Shown: positions 16,807-25,505, counted from the first letter of the stretch. The stretch: 64,000 nucleotides of DNA from Flavobacterium sp. LMO8 (GCF_009495755.1 NZ_WIBJ01000030.1:280640-344639), one strand, 5' to 3'. Translations and numbers: made by a program. The notes: generated from the sequence alone by a model not told the origin.

Positions 16807-16937
16807 TATTGAAGTTTTAAAATAGTATGCAGTTATTCTGTAAATTTATGATAAAAGATTGCATCTACAAAACACACTTTGAATTTTAATAAAAAAATCA
16901 AATTAACTTAACATAAACAAATAGAAGAAATGCAGTT

Positions 16938-17615
16938 TTAATAAATTACTCTTTTGGAAATTCTATCGCTATCATCAAATACTGCAACATTATTTTTCTT
17001 TAATTCAATTTTAAAACTTTCCCAATGTTTATTTAATAAATTATCAGATGAATATGTTCTATTTTCAAATAGTTTTGTTTTGATGACTACCGTTTTTCCA
17101 GATTGTCTATAATGACGATGAATATTAATAGATTCAATTTCATTTAAATCAAAATATTTTTTCTCCCAAAATCGGATTGAGTTTTTTACAATTAGATAGT
17201 TATCACTAATTGTAAAATAATTCATATCGTTTGAGAATAATAGAATTAAAAAAGTGATTATAACTGGTATTTGTAAAGTGATGTAAATATTCAAGGTTTC
17301 TCTTGAAAAAAAAGAGTAAAAACTTATTGAAACCAAACCATAAAAAAATATTCCTGTAAATGATAAAACATGTGAAAAATTAAAAGTTTTAGTTTTGTTG
17401 TATGAATTTATTTTGAATGACTTTTTATGAGGTAAAATGGAATCTAAATTCATTTTTTCAAGTTTTATATTCTCATTTTTTATAGATTCATTAATGAAGT
17501 TTAAAATGATTTTTAATTTGAAAAAATCTTGATATTTAAATGAATACAGGTTAATAATTTCGTCGTTTTTTAATTGTATTCTAGCTCTATCTACTAATAT
17601 TTCATTAAGAATCAT
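16938..17615 (-). CDS. PH-like membrane protein, downstream part (possibly frameshifted)
   Basis: 225 aa. Residues 1-60 (ILVDRARIQLKNDEIINLYS and onward) look like the second half of a bacterial PH-like beta domain. Two membrane segments follow (about 78-97 and 106-128), then a complete PH-like domain with YFTISDNYLIVKNSIRFWEK and IHRHYRQSGKTVVIKTKLFE. The open frame overlaps the preceding gene by 11 bp, its ATG lying inside that gene's last codons. The domain order suggests that both frames once formed a single protein made of two [TM-TM-PH] units. The alternative is a genuine overlapping, translationally coupled pair. No function is known. Confidence 0.6.
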   Translation of the reverse strand: MILNEILVDRARIQLKNDEIINLYSFKYQDFFKLKIILNFINESIKNENIKLEKMNLDSILPHKKSFKINSYNKTKTFNFSHVLSFTGIFFYGLVSISFYSFFSRETLNIYITLQIPVIITFLILLFSNDMNYFTISDNYLIVKNSIRFWEKKYFDLNEIESINIHRHYRQSGKTVVIKTKLFENRTYSSDNLLNKHWESFKIELKKNNVAVFDDSDRISKRVIY

Positions 17616-17928
17616 TAATTTCTGAAAGAACTATATTTTTAATGTTCTCAATTCGTATAACTTTTTTTGAAAAAACCTTATTTATAATTACTTCTTTTTC
17701 ATTTATTTCAATTATAGAAAAAAAATTGATTGCAAATAAAGTAGTTGTAACAAGAAGAAAAATAAAGAAAAAAAGAACTAAGAAAGTTGGAATATCAAAT
17801 TTTGTTCTAGATTCTTCGATAAATCTATTAAACATATGAAATGAAAGTATTCCAAAAAGAAATACACTAAAAAAACTAGAGGCTAAAACTAGTTTAATGT
17901 TGGTTTTTATTTTTACAGATTTGGACAT
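17605..17928 (-). CDS. PH-like membrane protein, upstream part (possibly frameshifted)
   Basis: 107 aa with two membrane segments (about 12-32 and 47-70), followed by the first half of a PH-like domain: INFFSIIEINEKEVIINKVF and then VIRIENIKNIVLSEI before the stop. The sequence INFFSIIEINEKEVIINK aligns well with MNYFTISDNYLIVKNS in the downstream frame, indicating an internal duplication. The downstream frame continues where this one ends after a +1 shift. Neither half has a recognised function. The pair sits between aroE and the DUF368 gene, where I would otherwise expect conserved neighbours, so it may be an insertion. Confidence 0.6.
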   Translation of the reverse strand: MSKSVKIKTNIKLVLASSFFSVFLFGILSFHMFNRFIEESRTKFDIPTFLVLFFFIFLLVTTTLFAINFFSIIEINEKEVIINKVFSKKVIRIENIKNIVLSEINDS

Positions 17929-17975
17929 TTCTTAGTTATACTTAATTCATTTAAAAAAAAAAGGTTTTATACATT

Positions 17976-18944
17976 TTAGTTTTTACCCAATTTACTTGCC
18001 ATTTTTTCCATTCCAAAAATTACAAAAAATCCTAAAATTGCCAATACGATTGCCATTGCAATTTGCGGTTCGCCTTCAAAATTTTGTGGTAAAATACTTT
18101 TGTCGATATAAGGAACCACTTCGCCATGGCTGTTGATTCTGGTTTCTAAAACTTGTTTCCAAGGCCAAACTTTATTTAATGAACCTATCATAAATCCTAC
18201 TAATAAAGTCAATGTTGTGTTTTTATGATTGGCAAACATCCAATGCAATATTTTAGAAAACGATTTTAAACCAATGATAGCTCCAAAAGCAAAAACACCC
18301 AACTTTAATAACGCTTGTGTTAGTATTTCAGAATTGGCTGTAGTTAAGCCTTCTCTAAAACTATTGATAGTTCCAATTACCGTTTCATACGAACCCATTA
18401 AAAGCAAAATGAAAGCGCCTGAAATTCCAGGTAAAATCATCGCAATAATGGCAATAAATCCAGATAAAAATAAATACCAATAACTATCAGGAGAACTCAC
18501 CGGACGTGCAATAGTAATATAATAAGAAACCGTAATTCCGATTAGTAAAAATAAAATATCGACTAATTTCCAACTCGTAATTTCTTTCCAAATTAAAGTA
18601 ATACTCGCAATAATTAATCCAAAGAAAAACGACCAAACTAAGATAGGTTGGGTTTCTAATAAATGCGTAATCACTTTAGAAAAAGTAAGTACACTAATTC
18701 CAATTCCTGTTACAAGTGCTAATAAAAAACTTCCGTTAATTTGCTCCCAAGCGGCTTTTAATCCCTCTTTTTTTTGTGTTTTTAAAGCAGAAACATTCAC
18801 ATTATTTATGCTGTCAATTAATTCTTGATAAATTCCAGAAATAAAAGCAATAGTTCCTCCAGAAACACCTGGAACTACATCGGCAGCACCCATGGCTAAA
18901 CCTTTAAGTGTAATAATCAAATAATCGGGAAATAGTTTTCTCAT
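17976..18944 (-). CDS. DUF368 family membrane protein (polyprenyl-phosphate transporter family, PopT)
   Basis: 322 aa with about eight to ten membrane segments. The family signature occurs twice as an internal inverted duplication: GAADVVPGVSGGTIAFISGI near residue 17-36 and AMILPGISGAFILLLMGSYE near residue 167-186. DUF368 proteins are now linked to recycling undecaprenyl phosphate across the cytoplasmic membrane (PopT in Gram-positive bacteria and Vibrio), which would serve cell wall and glycan synthesis. That role here is inferred from the family. The gene lies 57 bp downstream of the TPR gene, with a terminator hairpin in between. Confidence 0.88.
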   Translation of the reverse strand: MRKLFPDYLIITLKGLAMGAADVVPGVSGGTIAFISGIYQELIDSINNVNVSALKTQKKEGLKAAWEQINGSFLLALVTGIGISVLTFSKVITHLLETQPILVWSFFFGLIIASITLIWKEITSWKLVDILFLLIGITVSYYITIARPVSSPDSYWYLFLSGFIAIIAMILPGISGAFILLLMGSYETVIGTINSFREGLTTANSEILTQALLKLGVFAFGAIIGLKSFSKILHWMFANHKNTTLTLLVGFMIGSLNKVWPWKQVLETRINSHGEVVPYIDKSILPQNFEGEPQIAMAIVLAILGFFVIFGMEKMASKLGKN

Positions 18945-18954
18945 GACAATAAAA

Positions 18955-18980
18955 ATTCCAAAGTATTGCTACTTTGGAAT
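18955..18980 (-). terminator. Intrinsic terminator of the TPR gene
   Basis: An 11-bp perfect stem (18955-18965 with 18970-18980, ATTCCAAAGTA/TACTTTGGAAT) with loop TTGC, followed on minus by TTTTT. It lies only about 10 bp upstream of the DUF368 start codon, so DUF368 expression may depend on read-through. Confidence 0.85.
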
Positions 18981-19001
18981 GGGTTAAGGGTTGTTTATTC
19001 T

Positions 19002-20396
19002 CTATTTTTTAAATTTCATAATTGTTTTCTGAACTTCTGTTCTTTCCCAAACTACTGGGAATAATTCTTGAAACAAAGAAAGCTGTTTCAAATTTAATTT
19101 CATTCCGTTCATTAGGTGAAGATTTCCTTTGGTAACATCATCTGTTAAGAAATATAATCCAGCCAAACGATATTCCATTTCGTATTCATCTGGTAACACA
19201 TTACATGCTTCAAGAAGGATTTCAATAGCTGTATCAAACTCTCCTAAATATTGTAAAACATCTGTCCAAAGCGTGAATGTATCTAAATTGATGTCGCCAC
19301 TTTCAAATGCTTTTCGGTAACCGTATTCTGCTTCTTCAAAGAAATGAAGTGCTGTATTTACCGCTGCAAAACGTTTCCAGTACAACGAATTGTCGCCATC
19401 AATTCCTATAGCTTTGTTTGCATAATACAACGCTTTTTGATAGTTTTTTTGACGAATGTAAAAATCAGTAATTGCAATCCAGCCTTTATCTAACAAAGGA
19501 TCTTCGTGAACTGTTTTTAGGTAATAATTTAATGCGAATTCTGTATTTCCTAAACGCTCATAACATTTAGCCACACGAAGCAATACAAAAGAAGAAGGGT
19601 CATCTAATTCTAAAGTAACGTTGTAACAATCGATAGCTTCTTGATATTTTTTTAGTTTTTCGTACGATTTTGCTTTTTCCATGTACGCCCCTAAGAAGGT
19701 TTCGTCAATTAAAGTTGCATAATCGAAAGCCCAAACTGCTTTTTCGTAGTTTTTCAACGCATAATATTGTCTGCCTAATTGATGCCAAGCGACTTCACTA
19801 TACGGGTTTTTATCAATGAATTTGTTTAGGTAAACAATAGCATCTTCATTCTGATCTAAGAAATCAAAACAATACACTACGTTGTAAAGTGCCGAGTAAT
19901 CTTCGGTATCTTCATCTAAACATTTGATGAAATTTTCTTTTGCCATTTCAAGATTATCCATAAAAAGATATTCCATTCCTATCATCGAATACACATCAGC
20001 ATAATCATCAGTATATTTCAAGGCGATTTTTAAAAAGGAAATGGCCTTTTCGTGTTCGTCTCGTTTAGAATGTATGTTGGCTTTTTGAATGTAGATTTCT
20101 TCGTTTGTTGGCTCAATAGCGTACAACTCGTTTAGTAACTTTTCAGCAATATCGAGTTTGTCTTCGTACACCAACATTTCTACCTGAACTAATTTTAATC
20201 CAGTAGATTTTGGATGTTGTTCTAAACCTAATTTCAGCGCTTTTTTGGCCAAGTTCAGTCGGCCGGTATCCATATAATGAAGAATGATATCTTCAAACTC
20301 TTCTGAATCAAAGAAAAAAACTTTATTGGTTTTTAACATCGATTCAAATTTAGATAAGGACAAGCTGTTTTCTTCTTCTTCGTGACTCAAATTCAT
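19002..20396 (-). CDS. Cytoplasmic tetratricopeptide repeat protein
   Basis: 464 aa, no signal peptide, built of roughly a dozen TPR-like helical hairpins from residue 45 to the C-terminus. Examples are GRLNLAKKALKLGLEQHPKS, AWHQLGRQYYALKNYEKAVW and GNTEFALNYYLKTVHEDPLL. TPR domains bind proteins, so this is probably an adaptor; no catalytic domain is present. The acidic N-terminal 20 residues (HEEEENSLSLSK) are typical of flavobacterial orthologues. A terminator follows. Upstream lies a 180-bp spacer with a 7-bp-period repeat. Confidence 0.85.
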   Translation of the reverse strand: MNLSHEEEENSLSLSKFESMLKTNKVFFFDSEEFEDIILHYMDTGRLNLAKKALKLGLEQHPKSTGLKLVQVEMLVYEDKLDIAEKLLNELYAIEPTNEEIYIQKANIHSKRDEHEKAISFLKIALKYTDDYADVYSMIGMEYLFMDNLEMAKENFIKCLDEDTEDYSALYNVVYCFDFLDQNEDAIVYLNKFIDKNPYSEVAWHQLGRQYYALKNYEKAVWAFDYATLIDETFLGAYMEKAKSYEKLKKYQEAIDCYNVTLELDDPSSFVLLRVAKCYERLGNTEFALNYYLKTVHEDPLLDKGWIAITDFYIRQKNYQKALYYANKAIGIDGDNSLYWKRFAAVNTALHFFEEAEYGYRKAFESGDINLDTFTLWTDVLQYLGEFDTAIEILLEACNVLPDEYEMEYRLAGLYFLTDDVTKGNLHLMNGMKLNLKQLSLFQELFPVVWERTEVQKTIMKFKK

Positions 20397-20544
20397 AGCG
20401 CTTCGTTTTATGATTTTATCCTTATTAAAATTAAGGAATAATATTGGGGTAGTGGTTCGGGATTTGAATTGTTGTAAACAATTTAATTAACAATTTGCAA
20501 GTGCAAAATCAATTTCAAAAATCAATTTCAATCTAAACTGATAT

Positions 20545-20579
20545 CATCATTCATCAACAAACATCCATCATCCATCATT
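20545..20579. repeat. 7-bp-period tandem repeat
   Basis: Five 7-bp units: CATCATT, CATCAAC, AAACATC, CATCATC, CATCATT. It abuts the stop codon of the aminotransferase gene (TTA at 20579-20581), in a spacer that otherwise holds no gene. Confidence 0.65.
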
Positions 20580-21769
20580 TACTTCATTTCTCTTTCTATC
20601 TCATTTAATACCTCAATAATAATGCCACAACCTTTGGTAATTTCTTCATTACTAATGGTTAGTGGTGGTGTAATACGAACAGCGCATCCTTCGAAAAGGA
20701 GCCAGAATAAAATAACGCCTCTTTTGTGGCAACGTAAAATTACTTCATTTGTAATCTCTGGTGAATTGGTCATTGCAGCAATCATAAGCCCTCGACCACG
20801 AATTTCTTTGATTAATGGATGTGCTAAAAGGCTTCGGAATAATTGTTCTTTTTCTAAAGTTTCAGCCATTAAATTGGATTCGGTAACTTCTTGTAACGTA
20901 GCCAAACAAGCTGCCGCTATGACAGGATGTCCGCCAAAAGTGGTAATATGACCTAGTTTAGGATCGTGACTTAGTAAGTCCATCATTTCGACTGATGCTG
21001 TAAAAGCACCTACAGGCATTCCGCCACCCATTCCTTTTCCCATTACTACTACATCAGGAATAACATCGTAGTTTTGAAATCCGAATAGTTTTCCGGTGCG
21101 ACCAAATCCGGGTTGAATTTCGTCTAATATCATGATAGCACCAACTTCATCACAACGTTGGCGCACTTTTTTAAGAAAATCGTTTTGAGGTTCAATAAAA
21201 CCTGCACCACCTTGAATGGTTTCTAATAAAACTCCAGCAGTTCGAGTGGTGATTTTCTCTAAATCTGCCTCATTATTAAACGTAATAAAATCCACATCAG
21301 GAATTAAAGGACGGAAAATTTGTTTGCGTTCTTCAAATCCCATCACACTCATGCTTCCCATAGTATTTCCATGATATGCATTGTGGCATGAAATTAATTG
21401 ACTTCTCCCTGTAACTCTTCTAGCTAATTTTAAAGCACCTTCAATAGCTTCTGTTCCTGAATTCACTAAATACGTTTTCTTAAGTGGATAGGGTAGATGT
21501 TGCGCTATTAATTTACATAATTCTGTTGCTGGATGTTGGGCATATTCGCCATACACCATCACGTGAGAATAGATGTCTAATTGTTTTTTTATGGCATCAT
21601 TCACGCGTTGTGGTTGATGACCTAATGTACATGCGGAAACTCCTGCAACCATATCTAAATAAGGATTTCCATCAGTATCATAAATATAAGAACCCTTAGC
21701 GTGAGAAATCTCCATGGCTAATGGATGAGGTGAAGTTTGGGCTTGGTATTTAAAAAAATCTTCAATCAT
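20579..21769 (-). CDS. Class III PLP-dependent aminotransferase (acetylornithine/ornithine type)
   Basis: 396 aa, the family's usual size. Class III signatures: GSYIYDTDGNPYLDMVAGVS near the N-terminus, the cofactor-binding TYLVNSGTEAIEGALKLAR, SCHNAYHGNTMGSMSVMG, the aspartate in MILDEIQPGFGRTGKLFGFQ, and the Schiff-base lysine in VVMGKGMGGGMPVGAF. Such enzymes move an amino group from acetylornithine, ornithine or another omega-amine to 2-oxoglutarate. No arginine or lysine biosynthesis genes lie next to it, so the substrate is uncertain. It sits between OstA-like and TPR genes on the minus strand, a conserved flavobacterial arrangement as far as I recall. A heptad repeat lies just upstream of its start. 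Confidence 0.9.
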   Translation of the reverse strand: MIEDFFKYQAQTSPHPLAMEISHAKGSYIYDTDGNPYLDMVAGVSACTLGHQPQRVNDAIKKQLDIYSHVMVYGEYAQHPATELCKLIAQHLPYPLKKTYLVNSGTEAIEGALKLARRVTGRSQLISCHNAYHGNTMGSMSVMGFEERKQIFRPLIPDVDFITFNNEADLEKITTRTAGVLLETIQGGAGFIEPQNDFLKKVRQRCDEVGAIMILDEIQPGFGRTGKLFGFQNYDVIPDVVVMGKGMGGGMPVGAFTASVEMMDLLSHDPKLGHITTFGGHPVIAAACLATLQEVTESNLMAETLEKEQLFRSLLAHPLIKEIRGRGLMIAAMTNSPEITNEVILRCHKRGVILFWLLFEGCAVRITPPLTISNEEITKGCGIIIEVLNEIEREMK

Positions 21770-21774
21770 AATTT

Positions 21775-21809
21775 AGTGATAAGTGAAAAGTAATTAGTGA
21801 TTAGTTAAA
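21775..21809. repeat. 7-bp-period tandem repeat
   Basis: Five 7-bp units starting AGT: AGTGATA, AGTGAAA, AGTAATT, AGTGATT, AGTTAAA. It lies in the 54-bp gap between the OstA-like and aminotransferase genes, directly upstream of the aminotransferase ATG. Confidence 0.7.
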
Positions 21810-21823
21810 TTAAGCTTATCATT

Positions 21824-23536
21824 TTATTTATTACTTTTTACTTTTTTTACTTCTGGTTTTTTTGCGGTTTTCTTTTCTTCGGCTTTTTTATTCTCGTCGA
21901 AATCTAATGTTTCAGGAAGAATCTCCATTGGTTTTTCAGATTCGATTGCTCTCTTTTTAGCCTCAATCTGAATTTTATCATCTATTGCAACTTCGTCAGC
22001 CGGGAAAATATCCTCTTTTGATAAGATTCGTTCATCACCACGCCAATTAAAACCTCTCAGTTTTCTTGCGTTTTCCGGAAACTCACTCTCTGGATAAATG
22101 TGACTATCGGTTTTGGTAAAGAAAGTAATAGCATCGATTTTATTTTCATCTAGTTCCAAATTGATTTTACTACAAACTGTTTTGTTGATTCCGATAAACT
22201 CATTGGCATCGTTGTACATATAATAAATGACTTCGGCATTCTTAACGACATCGACTTCTTTTAGTTTACTGTCAACGAATTTTCCATATAGATTTTGTCC
22301 TTTTATCTGATTGTAGCCATTTTTACTAAGACTATCTTTTTGAATAATAAAAGCATTATTGAGTACTTTTAGTGAATCTAGTTTTTGCGTTTTGTTGTTT
22401 CCAATTAAATGCATTACATCACCTGTCATTTGGTTTTCGTTGTTCCAAAGAATAGGTTTTCCAATCATTTTCGTCAACTGAGTTTTGTTGTTAGAGTGAA
22501 GTGAATCACATTTCCCGCTCATGTCACTTTTGTAAAAACGGACATTATTGAAAGCACGAATCACACGATCTTCTTGCGGTCCTGAAACAATTATTTTTTT
22601 ACCATGCATATACAAAGTATCTTTTTCTACCAATGTTTTTACTAAGGCTCTTTTGGTTAAAATCATCGAGTCTTTTTTGGTAGCGGCATTTCGGTAGAGT
22701 TCTGCGTAATGGCCTGTAGCAATAACTTTATTGATGGTATCAGTAATTTTTACATTGTTGATGCCTCTCGAATAATTTTTCTTTCGGTCGTAAAACAAAT
22801 CATCACCTTCAATTATTTTATTATCAAGAGTAATTTTAGAATTTTTTGCTAATTTACCTATGTCATTTGTAGTGTCATAAAATCCGTTTTCGGTATAAAT
22901 TACGTTTTCTTTACTGGTAATGGTTGAAGGTCCAAAAACATAAGCATGACCTGAATTTTCGTAATAATCTAAGTTGTTAGTTTTAATTGTACTTTCTGGA
23001 TTCGTAACCGTTACTGCGGTTGTAAATTTGTATTTCTTTTGGTCTACATAATAGCGACCTGATTTACTTTTTAACGTATTTTCCTTGTTACGAATAGTAC
23101 CAAAGGAATTATAAAAAACTTCTTGGTTTTTCTTATCGAAATAAACGGTATCTGTTGTTAATGTTGACTCAGGCGAGCGTAAAACTACATCTCCAGTAGC
23201 AAAAGCAAATTCTTTATCACCATTGTATTCCGCATAACGGCTATTCATGGTAATGGTGTCGCCTTGATTCATTTGAACGTTTCCGAATGCTTTTACATAA
23301 TTTTCATCTTTAAAATGATACGCTTTATTACAAAACATTTTTACTCCATTGTGTATGATGCGAACATTTCCTGTAAATACAATAGCACCTGGAATTTCGG
23401 TCTGATTCATATCTACGAAATCGGAGTTTTCAATGATAATTTTTTTCTTTTCTTGTGCTGTCGAAAAAGTTACTGACAGCAATAAGATGGCGATATAAAA
23501 AAATGTGTTTTTCAAGTCGAATTTATTTTGAGCCAA
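21824..23536 (-). CDS. OstA-like (LptA/LptD N-domain) periplasmic protein
   Basis: 570 aa with a signal peptide (FFYIAILLLSVTFSTAQ). The mature part is a long beta-jellyroll/beta-taco of OstA type: AIVFTGNVRIIHNGVKMFCN, AYHFKDENYVKAFGNVQMNQ, then repeated strands of the form D-x-x-x-Y (LTTDTVYFDKKNQEVFYN, DDLFYDRKKNYSRGINNVKI). It ends in a Lys/Glu-rich tail (KKAEEKKTAKKPEVKK). OstA domains carry LPS between the inner and outer membrane (LptA, and the N-domain of LptD). Its exact place in the Bacteroidota Lpt machinery is inferred. It overlaps no neighbour and is probably cotranscribed with the downstream aminotransferase. Confidence 0.88.
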   Translation of the reverse strand: MAQNKFDLKNTFFYIAILLLSVTFSTAQEKKKIIIENSDFVDMNQTEIPGAIVFTGNVRIIHNGVKMFCNKAYHFKDENYVKAFGNVQMNQGDTITMNSRYAEYNGDKEFAFATGDVVLRSPESTLTTDTVYFDKKNQEVFYNSFGTIRNKENTLKSKSGRYYVDQKKYKFTTAVTVTNPESTIKTNNLDYYENSGHAYVFGPSTITSKENVIYTENGFYDTTNDIGKLAKNSKITLDNKIIEGDDLFYDRKKNYSRGINNVKITDTINKVIATGHYAELYRNAATKKDSMILTKRALVKTLVEKDTLYMHGKKIIVSGPQEDRVIRAFNNVRFYKSDMSGKCDSLHSNNKTQLTKMIGKPILWNNENQMTGDVMHLIGNNKTQKLDSLKVLNNAFIIQKDSLSKNGYNQIKGQNLYGKFVDSKLKEVDVVKNAEVIYYMYNDANEFIGINKTVCSKINLELDENKIDAITFFTKTDSHIYPESEFPENARKLRGFNWRGDERILSKEDIFPADEVAIDDKIQIEAKKRAIESEKPMEILPETLDFDENKKAEEKKTAKKPEVKKVKSNK

Positions 23537-23600
23537 ATTTAAGTAAAAACTCGAAAAGCCATTGATAATTAAGAATATTTTATCATTTAGGAGTATAAAA

Positions 23601-23626
23601 AAACGCTTTCAATTGAAAGCGTTTTT
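23601..23626 (-). terminator. Intrinsic terminator of purA
   Basis: A 24-bp perfect palindrome at 23601-23624 (AAACGCTTTCAA and its complement), with U-rich sequence on the minus strand, 6 bp past the purA stop. Confidence 0.85.
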
Positions 23627-23630
23627 GAAA

Positions 23631-24902
23631 TTATTTTGTTATCGTTTGTTTTCTGTCTGGTCCAACCGAAATTACTTTGATTGGTACTTCAACTTCTTTT
23701 TCAATGAATTCGATATATTCTTTTAATTCTTGTGGTAATTCATCATACGTTGTCATTCCTGTTAAATCTGCTTTCCAACCTTTCATTTCTGTTAAAATTG
23801 GTGTTACATTTTCAGGTTCAATGTTGTATGGTAGATGTTGAATAGCTTGGCCTTTGTAGTTATATCCTGTACAAACTTGTAAGGTGTCAAATCCAGAAAG
23901 AACATCGCCTTTCATCATGTATAATTGTGTTACACCATTAACTTGAACGGCATATTTTAAAGCTACTAAATCTAACCAACCACAACGACGCGCACGTCCT
24001 GTAACGGAACCAAATTCGTTTCCTACTTTAGCCATAGTTTGTCCAGCTTCTTCGAAATCTTCTGTAGGGAATGGTCCGCTACCTACACGTGTAGTATACG
24101 CTTTGAAAATTCCGAACACGTCTTTTACTTTGTTAGGAGCAATTCCTAAACCAGTACAAGCTCCAGCTGCAGTTGTGTTTGAAGAAGTTACAAATGGATA
24201 CGTTCCAAAATCAACATCTAATAAAGAACCTTGTGCTCCTTCTGCTAAAATTGATTTTCCTTCTTTTAACGCTTTGTTTAAATATTCTTCACTATCAATG
24301 AAAGTTAATTTCTTTAAGTCTTCTACGGCTGCAAAAAACTCATCTTCCATTTCTTTTAAATTGTATTGTAATTCTACATCGTAGAACGCAATCATTGCTT
24401 CGTGTTTGTCAGCTAAAGTTCTATATCTATCTTTGAAATCTTCTAATTCTAAATCTCCTATACGAAGACCATTTCTACCGGTTTTGTCCATATATGTTGG
24501 ACCAATTCCTTTCAAAGTAGAACCAATTTTTGCTTTTCCTTTTGAAGCTTCAGAAGCAGCGTCAAGTAAACGGTGTGTTGGTAAAATTAAGTGTGCTTTT
24601 CTAGAAATAAATAATTTAGCAGTAACATCCATATTGAATTTTGCTAAACCTTCAATTTCTTTTTGAAAAACTACGGGGTCGATTACAACTCCATTTCCAA
24701 TAATATTGATGGCGTTTTTGTGGAAAATTCCAGAAGGAATAGTTCTTAAAACGTGTTTGATTCCGTCGAATTCTAAAGTGTGTCCCGCATTTGGTCCACC
24801 TTGAAAACGTGCAATAATATCATATTTTGAGGTAAGAACGTCAACGATTTTTCCTTTTCCTTCGTCTCCCCATTGTAATCCAAGTAGTAAATCTACAGTC
24901 AT
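23631..24902 (-). CDS. purA: Adenylosuccinate synthetase
   Basis: 423 aa from the ATG at 24900-24902. The N-terminus MTVDLLLGLQWGDEGKGKIV carries the GDEGKGK phosphate loop with the catalytic Asp. It continues with RFQGGPNAGHTL, IGSTLKGIGPTYMDKTGRNG, EGAQGSLLDVDFGTYPFVTS and the GARRCGWLDLVAL-type motif (TGRARRCGWLDL). It joins IMP and aspartate using GTP on the way to AMP. A longer frame starting 14 codons upstream reads through an asparagine-rich stretch encoded by a CAA-type leader repeat and is not believed. The 5' leader contains a trinucleotide-like CAACAA stretch and a palindromic repeat. Confidence 0.96.
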   Translation of the reverse strand: MTVDLLLGLQWGDEGKGKIVDVLTSKYDIIARFQGGPNAGHTLEFDGIKHVLRTIPSGIFHKNAINIIGNGVVIDPVVFQKEIEGLAKFNMDVTAKLFISRKAHLILPTHRLLDAASEASKGKAKIGSTLKGIGPTYMDKTGRNGLRIGDLELEDFKDRYRTLADKHEAMIAFYDVELQYNLKEMEDEFFAAVEDLKKLTFIDSEEYLNKALKEGKSILAEGAQGSLLDVDFGTYPFVTSSNTTAAGACTGLGIAPNKVKDVFGIFKAYTTRVGSGPFPTEDFEEAGQTMAKVGNEFGSVTGRARRCGWLDLVALKYAVQVNGVTQLYMMKGDVLSGFDTLQVCTGYNYKGQAIQHLPYNIEPENVTPILTEMKGWKADLTGMTTYDELPQELKEYIEFIEKEVEVPIKVISVGPDRKQTITK

Positions 24903-24928
24903 TGTGTTGTTGTTGTTTGTTGTTGTTG
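24903..24928 (-). repeat. CAACAA-rich purA leader
   Basis: On the minus strand the 26 nt directly before the purA ATG are almost pure CAA units with one extra A in the middle. It is unstructured and may favour ribosome loading, which is inference. Confidence 0.6.
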
Positions 24929-24949
24929 AGACGTTGCATTGCAACGTCT
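24929..24949. repeat. Palindromic repeat (AGACGTTGC / GCAACGTCT)
   Basis: A 9-bp perfect stem with a 3-nt loop (ATT) between fur and purA. It resembles dispersed palindromes known from many bacterial genomes. It could also act as a weak operator or RNA hairpin in the purA leader. Confidence 0.65.
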
Positions 24950-24969
24950 GTACTTAATTAATTTATATT

Positions 24970-25407
24970 CTATTGTTGTTTTTTTGTTCCGTAGAAGTAA
25001 AGGGAATGGTTTGTGATATCAATTCCAAACATTTCTTCCATGGTTTGTTTAATTTGCTGAATTCTTGGGTCACAAAATTCGATAACTTCACCAGAATCGG
25101 TTAAAATAATGTGATCGTGTTGTTTATCGAAATACGATTTTTCGTAATGCGCCTGATTTTGTCCAAACTGATGACGACGCACCAAACCGCATTCTAATAA
25201 AAGTTCGATTGTATTGTAAAGTGTAGCTCTACTTACGCGATAGTTTTTATTTTTCATTTTGATATACAAAGACTCAATATCAAAATGCTCGGTAGCATTG
25301 TAAATTTCTTGAAGAATAGCATAACGTTCCGGCGTTTTACGGTGCGCTTTTTCTTCTAAATATTTAGTAAAAACATTTTTTACAATTTCCTGATTTTTGT
25401 TTTCCAT
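24970..25407 (-). CDS. Fur-family transcriptional regulator
   Basis: 145 aa. An N-terminal winged helix ([20 protein letters not shown], then [20 protein letters not shown]) is followed by a metal-binding dimerisation domain with [20 protein letters not shown] and [13 protein letters not shown]. The His-x-His cluster of the Fur fold is present (HDHIIL), but the pairs of structural CxxC cysteines are absent, only one Cys lying in the EFCDPR stretch. Regulates metal or peroxide responses by binding DNA with iron or another metal; the exact class (Fur, PerR or Zur) is not decided. It has its own promoter element at 25431-25438. Confidence 0.9.
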   Translation of the reverse strand: MENKNQEIVKNVFTKYLEEKAHRKTPERYAILQEIYNATEHFDIESLYIKMKNKNYRVSRATLYNTIELLLECGLVRRHQFGQNQAHYEKSYFDKQHDHIILTDSGEVIEFCDPRIQQIKQTMEEMFGIDITNHSLYFYGTKKQQ

Positions 25408-25430
25408 TGCTTTGGTTAATGAAATATTGG

Positions 25431-25438
25431 CAAAGATA
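25431..25438 (-). promoter_or_regulatory. Putative -7 element (TATCTTTG) of the fur-family gene
   Basis: TATCTTTGC on minus, 23 nt upstream of the ATG. The expected -33 region is occupied by a 7-bp tandem repeat (25444-25471). Confidence 0.55.
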
Positions 25439-25443
25439 GTGAA

Positions 25444-25471
25444 AGTTAGAAGTTAGAAGTTAGGAGTTAGA
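25444..25471. repeat. 7-bp tandem repeat AGTTAGA x4
   Basis: Three exact AGTTAGA units and one AGTTAGG, followed by AGTT. Lies right upstream of the -7 element of the fur-family gene. Confidence 0.85.
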
Positions 25472-25505
25472 AGTTTTTTTAAACAGAGTTATTAAGACAT
25501 TATAA

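Noticed and set aside
17605..17928. The small 107-aa frame as a toxin or antitoxin partner
   Set aside because: It is a membrane protein sharing domain structure with the next frame; a split single protein explains it better.
24903..24944. Start of purA at the upstream ATG (24944), giving an Asn-rich N-terminus
   Set aside because: The added residues come from a CAACAA leader repeat; the inner ATG gives the normal purA N-terminus.
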